Shown here piece after piece: positions 54,546 to 64,000 of a DNA stretch of 64,000 bases. The notes under the pieces were generated by a model, which did not search any database, was not told where the DNA came from, and was given only the letters and a program-made list of their open reading frames with translations. Every line of letters starts with the position of its first letter. Position 1 is the first letter of the stretch. Location: the NCBI GenBank assembly GCA_036426205.1, contig CM071570.1, positions 53,899,087 to 53,963,086 on the forward strand, read 5' to 3'. A program made the translations under genes and the position numbers. The DNA is from Ascaphus truei (Eukaryota > Chordata > Amphibia > Anura > Ascaphidae).

Positions 54546-57010
54546 AGCCAACTATAAAATGACTAATGGGCTGTATTTAAAAACTTTCTAACCCTGGGTG
54601 GCAGTTGGAGCAAATTTAATCCGCAGACAGTCAGCCATTTACATCTTTCGGGTAGTTGGTATCTTTAGTAGACAAAAATCATTCTTGCTTACAGAAAAAC
54701 AAAGCTCTTTCTGGCCATGTATAAATATCCGTAATTCTGCAGAGAATAGAGTGAGAGTTTTTTTTCGGAGAGGATCACTACGCACAATGGAACACTAAGA
54801 GTAAATGCCACTTGCAAAAAGCTGCGCTACAAAGCAGGAGACCAGTTGGTAGGTACAGTACATACTTGATCTGTAGTGTTTATTAGCCTATATTTTTTTT
54901 ATAAATGCTGTGTCGTCTCCGTGGCCTACATATTAGATGGAATCCCCTTAAACTCCACCCTGATATAGGCCCATGCAGCACAGGGATTACAGGATATAGT
55001 GTATGTATATGTTAAAATCTTCCAATATGTAAAAAAACTGAGCGGAGACCTACAGTTGACATAATGCCATTTCCTCTTAAAACTGCAATAAAAAGTCTTC
55101 GGGGCAATGTTATGAATAAATACAAGGCGTACATTAGGGGTTTGCCTTAAAAAAATACTGCACATTGCTTTATAATTGGATGGAGCACGTGTTGCCAGTA
55201 AATATATGACACTTTAGCACTGCAGTGATTTGCTCCGAAAGTAGTAAATGACTCAGAATACATCTAGCTGTGTTTTGACTAGGCGTGCAGTTTATATTTC
55301 ACATAATGTCATCTTTTACAGTAATGAGCACTAGTGTTTTGTTACTGCTCGATGTCCTGTTCCATAAAAATATTGGGTTCATCCCTGTATTCCATAAATG
55401 CTCATGGCCTAACCCCTCTATTGCCAGGGAACCGTTTGATTCAGTACTGTATTTCTTGACTCTCCCCCCCCCCCCCCCTGGAATAAATGCGGTTATTAGA
55501 AGACCAGAACGGTAGTTGGGGATTTGCCTTCAAATTCGGTTGCCGAGGACCTGAGTGGGTTAATAAGAAAATGGCAGAATGTTTACTAGCTGTGTATTGT
55601 GTATTTAATCTTCTCTGCCTAAAAAATAATAATAATCACTACGTTTTCTGCACTTATAACGTGTAAATGGCAAGGAGCGCATGTTTCTCATTTTCCTTTT
55701 TGAAGGTAAATAATTGTGATTTGCCCAAAGCTTGCTTTAAATGTCACATTCATTTAAGCCCTGGGCAGGGAGACAGGCCTGTAATCTGGCAGTCAAGGGG
55801 TTAATCAAAGGTATAAAATCAGCATTTTGGTATTTACAGAATGTCAACTCTCACAGATTTGTAATTGGTCGCACTGGTTTTTAGCATCCGTGTTCCTGTG
55901 TCAATGGAATCTGCCGCCGCAATTTAGCCCCTTTTTCCATTAAAAGGGTGCTAAGATTTAGATCGCCTTACTTCTATTCAAATGAATGTGAGTAAAGGCG
56001 TGCTAAAGCGTGGCACCCATTAGTGGGTTTGGGCCTCAGTAAGCTATGTATCAGTCCTCTAGGTTAGTAAATCCAGTACAGATGTTTTTATTCTTTTCTC
56101 CATTTGTACAAAGAAAAGCAATTCCATTATTCATGGGATTTTATTTTTGCTGTGATCTGGTGCAGTATATTTACTCTAATTCTGTCCTAGTTTTGCAAAC
56201 TGAGAGACTTTGGGGTATTAATCAGTGCAACCTTCTTTCTCTTCCCCCCTCCCCCTCAACCCCCCTCCCCCCCCCCCCCCCTTTAGAGACACCCTTAGAA
56301 GATTACTCTTTTTAATTTAAATACTACTTTTATGCTACTGTATGATTTCCCATGCCAGGACTGTTAGTTTGCAGAATTGTTTTGTGCGTGTGTGGCACTG
56401 TGTGAGCAATTTGATAACATGATTCATTTGTGTTCTGTCTGTTTTCTATTTATTTATTTTTATTGTATTTTTTCTCCTCTGCAATATCTGTGCTTTTTGT
56501 ATTGAATTATTTTGCAGTCACAAGTTTTTTTCTCCCTGTTCATTTGATTTTTTTTAAAAAAAAATTCTGTGCCTCCTCCTGATGCAAAGAAATATATATC
56601 AGAAGGCTGATTATACACAAACAAACTAGCCTAAATCAGATGGGTTTAAATAACTGTATACTGTATGGAATTTGGTCTAATTGATCAGTGGGGTATAAAT
56701 ACCCCCTGTATGTGAGCTAAAGGTAAGGCCTTGCAAAACGTGTAGGGTCGCCATAGCGAGCCATAGCGACTGCCCATCTGACACGTATACACAGAGTTCA
56801 AATGCGACTGCCCATCTGACGTCACAAGGGCCCCTGACCGAGGAGCTTGACTGTGGTACATCATCTGCAAGCGGGAAGGTGAACAAAGGAGGCAGGCAAA
56901 GCGCTAGAAAAGTTCATTTTTATAGATTATCTATTGCGAGTTCAGATCTCATAATTTTTTAACCTTTTGTAGTCAAAAGAAAAACAGTGCTAAGTGGAGG
57001 TGTTCTCTTG
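54546..57010. other. Long stretch without recognisable genes
   Basis: Only homopolymer C runs (about 55463-55480 and 56255-56281) and A/T tracts stand out. Frames are short and unconvincing. Confidence 0.45.
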
Positions 57011-57017
57011 CACTTGC

Positions 57018-57615
57018 TGAAGGAGCAGCTCAGTGAGTAAAAGGCAGTGGTGGATTTCCCACTAGGCCCGGGCCTAGCGTGGCAAAATTTTGGGGCAGCA
57101 AAAATATCCACCACCATATACCGATGCTACGCTCCCGGGCTTATCGGGCCTGATGGGAAGGCACGTACGTACATGTGGTGGCCGCCTTACGAATCGCAGC
57201 GTCAAATTACACTGCGGACGTCACCATGACATCAGTGTCTCGTTGCCATGGCAACGTGACGTGCACGTCAAATGACGTCACAACGCTGTGTTACTAAGGC
57301 AACTCTATGCTGTGCGACGTCACGTTGGTGACGTCCGCGGCGTCATTTGACGCTGCGATTCAGAAGGAGGGAGGCAGCTGCCACTTCCAAGTGCCTAGGG
57401 GAGGCGGATCTTGAAATCCACAACTGAGTAATGGCACTGACTCAGAAAACAATGACACTGAGTTTGAAGCAGGGGAACCTGGTTCAAATCCCAGTGTCCA
57501 CTCCTTGGGCAAGTCACTTTATGTCCCTGTGCCTCAGGCACCAAAAACATCGATTTGTAAACTCATCTGGGCAAGGGCTGTGTCTGTAAAATTCTTGAGA
57601 CAACAAGAGAGAATA
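57018..57615 (+). mobile_element. CORE-SINE copy 2, split by a hAT-like element
   Basis: The head (GCAGCTCAGTGAGTAAAAGG, about 57024-57044) and remainder (57427-57615) are separated by 57045-57426. Box B GGTTCAAATCC is at 57481-57491. The CORE CTTGGGCAAGTCACTTTATG is at about 57506-57525. The tail is worn (GGGCAAGGGCTGTGTCTGTA). It is the same family as the copy at 11761. Confidence 0.8.
57045..57426. mobile_element. hAT-like MITE inserted in the SINE, 382 bp
   Basis: The ends CAGTGGTGGATTTC and GAAATCCACAACTG pair at 13 of 14. The flanks AGTAAAAGG and AGTAATGG look like a diverged ~8-bp duplication of SINE sequence. An inner inverted repeat (GAATCGCAGCGTCAAAT at 57190-57206 versus ATTTGACGCTGCGATTC at 57345-57361) and several TGACGTCA-like motifs are present. 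Confidence 0.75.
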
Positions 57616-57689
57616 TTAGATAAATACTTCACCCAACAAAGGTCCGAAGAATAAGACACAGCACTGCAGTTAATGTTCTAATACAACAA

Positions 57690-57825
57690 CCAAGGTAGGG
57701 GTAGCCACAAAAACTTCTTCATACTGAGCCACTAATTGAGCCAGCTGTGCTGAAGTAGGGATATCCAGAAAACCTGGCCTGTTTGCGGCCCTCGAGGACT
57801 GGAGTTGTGCAGGCCTGATCTACAA
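57690..57825. repeat. Dispersed repeat ending GAGGACTGGAGTTG
   Basis: TGAGCCAGCTGTGCTGAAGT AGGGATATCC...CCTGGCCTGTTTGCGGCCCTCGAGGACTGGAG matches 49003-49077 in order. It is half of a family that is usually palindromic. Confidence 0.65.
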
Positions 57826-59262
57826 TATGGCTTCCGCACTCTAACTCCACTGAAACAGCCCTCACTAAAATAACTGACGACCTCCATGCTGTGCACACTT
57901 TCTCTAGGTGACCTAATCACATCTCTTGTGTTTAAATATCACCTCTATGCTGACAACACACACATTTACTTTTCAACCCCTGACCTTTTTCCTGCTGTAT
58001 AAACCAAAGTTTCTAAATGTCTCTCTGTGATTATTATCCTGGGTGGTTCTCCACCGACTTAGGCTTAGATATATGTAAGTCCCCGCTCACGCGGTGCGCT
58101 CGTGCTCGGCGCTTAGATAAACAAAAAAATGTTGCTTTCTTGTGCGCTCAACTACCCGCAATGCCCCCCCCGCTCGCGTGTAAATGCAAGGACACCCGGC
58201 GCTCATGCTTGGAGCGCTCTCCAAGCATGAGCGCGCTCAGCGCCAGCAGGGACTCAGCCTTAAACTTAACATGGCAAAAACAGAGCTGCTCATACTTCCT
58301 CCCAAACCTGGCCCTACTACCTCCTTCCACATTACTGTTGGAAGTACGATCATTCACCCACTAGCCCGAGCACGCTGCCTAAGGGTCACACTCTACTCCT
58401 CTCTACATTTTCTTCTCACATTCAGAATGTATCTAAAACCTGTTGCTTTTTCCTTTGCAATATTACAAAGATACGCCCTTTCCTCTGTTACTCGACTGCT
58501 AAAAGTTTGACTCAGTCCCTAATTCTCTACCATCTCAATTACCTTAACCTCCTGCTGTCCGGCCTTCCTGCCTTCCACCTGTCTCCCCTACAATCTATCC
58601 GCTGGTGCCAGAATCACTCTACTATTTCCGAAATCTGTCTCGGCATCTCCACTGCTGAAATCACTCTCCTGGCTTCCTATCAAATCTTGCATCTCACACT
58701 CAATTCTCCTCCTCACTTTTAAAGCTTTACACTCTTCTGCCCCTCCCTACATCTCGGCCCTAATTTCTCACCATGCACCATCCCGACTCTTGCGTTCTGC
58801 TCAAGGATGTCTTCTCTCTACCCCCATTGTACCTAAAGCCCTCTCCTGCCTTAAACATTTCTCACTGATTGTCCCACACCTCTGGAATACCCTTCTCTTC
58901 AATACCCGACTAGCACCCTCTATATCACCTTTAAGACCCACCTTAAGACACAATTGCTTAAAGAAGCATATGAGTAGCATCGTGGCTGATACTATACACA
59001 TGATACATAAAGCTTGGCCCCCTGCAGACGCACTTACCAGAATGCCCTCCTACTGTCTCCGTACGTTCTTCCTACCTATTAGATTGCAAGCTCCTCGGAG
59101 CAGCGACTCCTCTTCCGAAAAGTTACTTTTATGTCTGAAGCACTTATTCCCCTGATCTGTTATTTGTAGTATTTGTTATTTATATGATTGTCACGTGTAT
59201 TACTGTTGTAAAGAGCTTTGTACATTAATGGCGCTGTATAAAGACAGACATACATAAGTTAA
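57826..59262 (+). pseudogene. L2-like LINE remnant (RT C-terminus and 3' tail)
   Basis: The plus strand encodes the end of a non-LTR RT: the catalytic motif reads YADN at 57946-57957 (the second Asp of YADD is lost), then HIYFSTPDL. After the MITE it continues with LKLNMAKTELLILPPKPGPT, and with other shifted frames such as LLLSGLPAFHLSPLQS, FKALHSSAPPYISAL-like and LVPHLWNTLLFNTRLAPS-like pieces. It ends with an L2-type tail (GCAAGCTCCTCGGAGCAGCG ... GTAAAGAGCTTTGTACATTA). Several frameshifts and stops are present. It is 5'-truncated and inactive. Confidence 0.8.
58062..58259. mobile_element. Harbinger-type MITE in the L2 remnant, 198 bp, TTA duplication
   Basis: The ends GGCTTAG...AGTCCCCGCT and AGCAGGGACTCAGCC are flanked by TTA at 58059-58061 and 58260-58262. 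It contains the palindrome CATGCTTGGAGCGCTCTCCA AGCATG (about 58205-58230). A fragment of the same family begins at 63160. Confidence 0.85.
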
Positions 59263-59264
59263 AA

Positions 59265-60120
59265 CATAACATTTAATAAGTGATCGAATATCCACAACTG
59301 TGAATAGATCATAAAAATAAACCAGAAGGGAGGAACGTCTGATGTAAACCAAGATCAATATATTATTTAAATAAGTGAGTAGAGGCTCGAGTCTAAGTAT
59401 AGTGACTCCAATTGTTGATCTTAGAATGAAGCCTGCCCCAGTGGTGTTTTTAACTAAAGTATGCATCTGATCACTCCAAGTGCAGCTGTACAAATGGGAT
59501 GTACATCTAGAGTTCAGAAGGTCCGTTAAATGATGGTCCATATTTATAGAAAAAGTTCTGTCTTGTGTACAATGCAGGAACACTGGATGTAAATTGAAAT
59601 AGCCACTGTCTCACTCTCGATAAAGATACCAATTACTCACTGATTTTGTGCGTTTATAGATCCATCCTTGTGGCTACCCATTTGTTTGTGTTTACTATTG
59701 TATGCCTCAATGTGAAGCACCTATTCTAACTAATTTGACGTATTAGTCCTGAGCATTCAAACCTGCTGTGTCTTTAGATGTTCTAATATTTTTATGCCAG
59801 AAATATAGCCAGATGAACCATGTTTGTTCACTGCACCACGCATTTTATGAGATGCTGTATGCGGACAGAACTGGTTGCAATAACCCTGTTGTGTATGTAT
59901 ACATATGTTGCACCCTCCATGGTGTATTTAATCTCATCCTGCACTTCGTATTTGTACTATTTTCATATTGGTTCTATATATGATAGATTTACCATCTGTA
60001 AGCCTTTAGGATAGTCCTTGCCGAGTTTTATGTATGTCATTTCCCCATCCCCTCCACCTCCATTTAGCGTACACTGTTGATATAAGGAATCACGTTGAGG
60101 GTTTGTTTAGTGGGGGTTGT
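59265..60120. other. Unannotated stretch
   Basis: No gene or element end was recognised. Confidence 0.4.
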
Positions 60121-60130
60121 TAGGCAATGA

Positions 60131-60131
<1 letters not shown>

Positions 60132-60165
<34 letters not shown>
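60132..60165. repeat. (TG)n microsatellite
   Basis: Pure TG tract of about 34 bp. Confidence 0.95.
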
Positions 60166-60166
<1 letters not shown>

Positions 60167-60589
60167 CCTTAAGTGCTCAAGATGTCAACAGATGAAGAGG
60201 AAAACACTGGGGAATAATGTAAAAATGGACCACCAGAAGCAAAGTGAGAGGAATAGTGAATAGCTCGGTTACTACACAAAATAGAAAAAAAAGAATTTAA
60301 AAATGAATACAAATAGATAAAAATGAACCACTTTAGAACAAAAACAAATCTCAATTTAAGAATAAATGTCACCTGAAGACACACAACCAACATGACTTGC
60401 TGGCAAAGTGAACTACAGTAGTATCTGCAGTCCAGTAAAGTTCAATAGAAAATAAACAATGTTAGCCTGTAGGGAAAAGGGGAAAAAAGTTACACCACAT
60501 GAAAAGTAATGTAGCTCCTTGAAAAGAATCCTCTGTTCTTCAAATCATTTGGCATCTGTAATACAAGCGCATGAGAAACTCCCTTTTAT

Positions 60590-61165
60590 GGTGCAAAACC
60601 GCTTTAATATATAATGAATCAAAACATGTACGAGAGCGGATGGAATCTTACCCACAATTTGTAAGCATAAAAATGGCACATCTGAATAAAAAGAGATGTC
60701 CTTGTGTGTTCCGTGTGGTATTTTCTCCCAGGGAGATCCTTGGTCATTCGTTAAATAGACGTTGCGTCCTGGAGACGAATTAGTAACTGTAATGCTAGCA
60801 GTGAGTTAAAATGAACGTCACACTCACTTCATGTCAGTTCATCGTTCGGCGCTCAGTACGGATCCTTTGAAGGAACAAAAAGTTCTGGTGAAGTAACTCA
60901 TTTACGAAATGCGTTGGCCTTGTTGTTCCTTCGAAAGACCCGTAGTGAGCACCGTATCTGGAAGAGTGTGATGATCAATTTGACTCACTGCTAGCATTTC
61001 GGTGTTTGTCTCCAGCACTGCCGGGACTCAATGTCTATCTAATGGACGACCACGGAGCTCCCTCAGAGAAAATACCATGAAGTCCCCAAGGACATCTGAA
61101 TTTATTTATTGTGAGTAGGATTCCATGCACTCGTGTGTATGGTTTTTATTCTTTATATATAAACG
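60590..61165 (+). mobile_element. PLE terminus with long inverted arms and hammerhead-like motif
   Basis: Sequence from about 60600 to 60810 is repeated in inverted orientation at about 60975-61165: CTCACTGCTAGCATT, GTCTCCAG, GAGAAAATACCA, CCCCAAGGACATCT/CACAAGGACATCT and GATTCCATGC/ATTCCATCCG on opposite strands. Between the arms lies the hammerhead-like motif at 60885-60918. The arrangement fits the inverted terminal repeats described for Penelope-like elements. Confidence 0.7.
60885..60918 (+). ncRNA. Hammerhead-like motif, nearly intact core
   Basis: CUGGUGA (one change from CUGANGA), helix II GUAA-CUCAU-UUAC, then GAAA (exact) and UGCGUUGG. This is one of the two best cores in the window. 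Confidence 0.55.
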
Positions 61166-61169
61166 CAGT

Positions 61170-61650
61170 ATTTCACCATGAGTTTATCATGCACTTATAT
61201 ACAGTGTATATATAGCATCTAAAATAGATCAGGTTTGCTTGCTTATGAATGTGAAACGTGGACCCTAAATGCGACGTTAATTCAGAATCTTCAGACCATG
61301 CAAAAAAAGTATGGAGAAATGTATGCTGGGTATTACCCGAAAAGACAGGAAAAAGAATGAATGAGTTTTTGAAACCTAATCATTCTTGAATTGTTCAACC
61401 TGGATTTTTCAATTCAAAGAAAAACACAGATGTAGATTTATCAGAATAATCAAAACCAGTTGAACAACAGATTGTCGTTTATGACTGGGAATGAATTGGC
61501 AATTTTACAGGGCCGTCTCTGCTACAGTTATCCTGGTGACTGCCAGATCTTTATTGTGAGGGCAATGTGCAGCCAGTTCTATTATCTTTCATCGTTGTAG
61601 GTTTCCGTAGAGGAAGAACTATTCTCGGCTTTTCAGAGAATCATACAAGT
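61170..61650. other. Unannotated stretch, possibly a LINE relic
   Basis: CTTGCTTATGAATGTGAAAC GTGGACC and TGTATGCTGGGTATTACCCG recall LINE-type coding text, but the frames are broken and I cannot assign a family. Confidence 0.35.
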
Positions 61651-61677
61651 GTATGTATGTATGTATGTATGTATGTA
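61651..61677. repeat. (GTAT)n microsatellite
   Basis: Six GTAT units. Confidence 0.9.
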
Positions 61678-61689
61678 ATGGAGTGCCCA

Positions 61690-62115
61690 CCACAAACAAG
61701 GCGTGACCGCGGGGCAGAGGTGGGGATTTGATGTAACCCCAACCTTCAGCCGCGAGGATGCGTCTGGAGTGTAGATTGGTCGGGGTTAGAGAGGTCACAA
61801 TAGTCAGAGGTCGGGAATTGGAGAGGTGCGGATCGTTATACAGTAGGTACTTTGCTGAGGTCGGTGTTGGAGAGATGCGGATCGTCGTGGTAAGACAGGG
61901 TCAGGCGTATAGAAGAACGGAGTCAAGATGAAAGCCAAGGTCAGACAAGAGGAGAGCTAGGAACCAGAGTAACATGACAGGACAAGGAGGCAGGAATCGC
62001 AGTAAGCACTTCGCACAAAGGAAATGATTATGCTCAGCCAATTTGCCAGAGGGCAGGCTGAGCATATATAGGGAGTAAGGGAGTATAGGGAGTATAGGGA
62101 GTAAGGTCCAAAGAC
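61690..62115 (-). mobile_element. LTR fragment of gypsy type
   Basis: This is GA-rich sequence with repeated GAGAGGTGCGGATCGT / GAGAGATGCGGATCGT (about 61820 and 61868). A minus-strand TATA box lies in CTCCCTATATATGCTCAGCC (62044-62063, plus-strand coordinates), followed by short tandem GGGAGTATA units. The same style is seen at 21830-22245. Confidence 0.5.
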
Positions 62116-62119
62116 GAGC

Positions 62120-63155
62120 AGGCTGAAGGGACACACGTTGTTTGTTGTTGTTTTTGAAAAAATTTAAAACGTGAGTATTCAACATTTTATTTTCAAAGGA
62201 AAACCAGAAAAAATAAATTTGAAAATGAAAAACTGGGCAGTGTTTTTGTAACGAAACAAAGATTATGACAAGATTGGACAATTTCTGTCTAATAATTTTC
62301 CCCACAAATTTGTGCGACTTCTCAATTTTATTTTGGGGGTGGGGGGGAGAGGAGGCGCAAAGCAAATTGACACATTCACCCATATCTAGTAATTGGCTTC
62401 CAATTTGTTACTGCATATTCTGGAGGTCACTGTTGTGATAATAGGAGTAGAGGTTTTAGGCATTTGCTGTCAAATTATTTCTCCAGTTATTACAAATGGA
62501 TGTTCCGTCCACCCAGCAATATAAGGGTAATATGAAGAGTGCATTCATTTTATTATTCGTAATAAAAAAAGGGACACGTGCATTTGTTAATGACGTAGTA
62601 AGTTGTTTGTAAATACTAAATGTGTGCTATGACAACAGGTGTGTGTGTGTTTGTATTTGCCTAATTAAAAGTAATTAGATGGGAGATTGCTGCAACTAAT
62701 CACTGTTTGACGTGCACTGCTTGTTTCTATGACCGCATTACGCGTACATGTGAAAATGCCTTGAAATGCTCCTTTGCAAAAAAATTATTTGACAACTTCT
62801 CTTAAATTTTTGCAAAGGTTCACACTTGCTTAAAAAGGCATAAAAATGTGAAAATGGAAGAAAAAACAATCATGTTACTGAGGTCACAACACCAGTTGTG
62901 CGAATGCCTTTGAGCTTAGTGAAATATTTCTTGCCAAAAAAAACTGTACATTTTCCCTAGTTCCTAAAAATCTAGCAAAAACAAAAAAAAATGTGTTTAT
63001 CATGGACAGACATCTATACAGACACATTTCTTATAAAATTATGGCTTTTGGGGTACATTAAAAAATGTTTAACCGACATCAGTGAGGACATAAACGGTAT
63101 GTCTGTCTGTCTGTCCTTCCATTAATCCACTAAAATAACTATTCCATGTAACCTT
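62120..63155. other. Unannotated AT-rich stretch
   Basis: A 160-codon minus frame (62383-61901) spans LTR and AT-rich sequence and has no known motif. Nothing else was recognised apart from a short (GTCT)n at about 63098-63113. Confidence 0.45.
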
Positions 63156-63159
63156 CTTA

Positions 63160-63270
63160 GGCTGAGTCCCCTGTGCCGCTGACCGTGCTCATGCTTGGAC
63201 AGTGGTGACGTCACCAACTCTCCAAGCATGAGCGACGGGTGTCCGCGCTATTTCGCAAGCGTGCAGAGCA
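63160..63270. mobile_element. Truncated Harbinger-type MITE (family of 58062-58259)
   Basis: TTA at 63157-63159 is followed by GGCTGAGTCCCC, and then by CTCATGCTTGG ... CCAAGCATGAGCG and GGGTGTCC as in the 58-kb copy. The other end is missing. Confidence 0.7.
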
Positions 63271-63274
63271 ACAC

Positions 63275-64000
63275 TCCACCTGCTTTTGCTATATTAACGG
63301 CAGACCCTCCAATATTTAACAGATTAAAATAGGTACATGTGCCCATGAAGTAAATGCTCTACTTCACATGTGATAATAAAACCGCAGTCCCCTCAAATAC
63401 AACAGTACACCATATTTATCTATTTTCATTTTTTTTTGTGCTACTTCCTTTTAACAGGAATGTTTAACATGAGAAATACACTTTTTTTTTTTTTTTTTTC
63501 TGCAGCATACAAAATTGTGTATGTTTCTTCTAGAGAAAAGGGATGACTGCATTTACACACACGTAATAAGAACGAGGTCGGTGTGAATAAATATTTCCAT
63601 ATTTGGTATTGTATAACACCAATTGTAGGTACGGGTAATATTAATAGGATTATTTGACAATATATGCAATCTCGCATATTTGTAGCCTATATTTGTGAAT
63701 CTGCTTTTTGTTGAGTAACAATCACTCCTAATGACTGACAAGATTCTGAGAGTGAGATTTGCTTAATTTAGTGAGACTTTCTGTAATTGAGTGACACCAC
63801 CTTCCAGAGAGGAGTAGGACTCCCATGAAATTGTCGGAGACCTCACTCTCTCTCTCTAGTAAAGAGGCATCTCCCTCCTCCTCTTCACCCAGCAGTCCGC
63901 TGAAGCACATTGCAGCCTCATGCATTCAGGCCTCCTCATCTCCACAGCGGGGCAAGCCCCCAAGCTCCTCATCACTCAATGAGTAAAGGAGTGGGTGACC
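63275..64000. other. Unannotated end of window
   Basis: AT-rich sequence with a T tract at 63481-63500. Minus-strand frames are short. No gene was seen. Confidence 0.4.

Overview
The window is vertebrate genomic DNA, most likely from an anuran amphibian. Two conserved, intron-bounded vertebrate exons are present. The rest is dominated by transposon families typical of frog genomes: a CORE-type SINE, Tc1-like transposons, Penelope-like elements (PLEs) with hammerhead-like motifs, Harbinger-type MITEs with TTA/TAA target duplications, hAT and TTAA MITEs, L2-like LINE remnants and LTR retroelements. The clade call is inference from repeat content. No tRNA, rRNA or prokaryotic gene was seen.

Coding content is small. 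One exon of ribokinase (RBKS) lies at 11115-11279 (+) with good splice sites. About 2.7 kb downstream on the same strand is the first coding exon of C-Maf-inducing protein (CMIP, 13984-14282, donor at 14283). Its protein matches the vertebrate N-terminus closely, but one base is missing near 14179. Everything after 14283 would be CMIP intron 1 if the gene is intact. One unidentified candidate exon lies at 26526-26643 (+).

Layout: 1-1.5 kb is a minus-strand gypsy gag-pro remnant. 4.5-9.9 kb holds MITEs, a minisatellite and TTAA elements. 10.3-13.1 kb has a Tc1 fragment, the RBKS exon and a CORE-SINE split by a 1,020-bp solo LTR. 13.1-14.7 kb has the CMIP exon between CA/TG microsatellites. 14.9-15.8 kb is a gag-like LTR-element fragment. 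19.2-22.3 kb has MITEs, a solo LTR carrying a MITE, and a large inverted repeat. 22.7 kb is a 15-bp minisatellite. 23.6-25.2 kb is a near-complete dead Tc1, followed by an LTR. 28.1-31.7 kb is a second Tc1 split by a ~2-kb LTR-like insert. 31.8-39.6 kb is a pile-up of PLE pieces (including a 447-residue RT frame), an IQ/coiled-coil pseudogene and a minus-strand LTR element. 40.6-53.9 kb has several MITEs, two more PLE ends, an LTR and a 34-bp minisatellite. 57-59.3 kb has a SINE split by a hAT-like element and an L2 remnant split by a MITE. 60.6-61.2 kb is a PLE terminal inverted repeat.

The elements nest in one another, so relative insertion ages can be read directly. At least seven sites resemble the hammerhead ribozyme core of PLE termini; two (51.6 kb and 60.9 kb) are nearly intact. 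All recognised transposase, RT and gag frames are broken or truncated.
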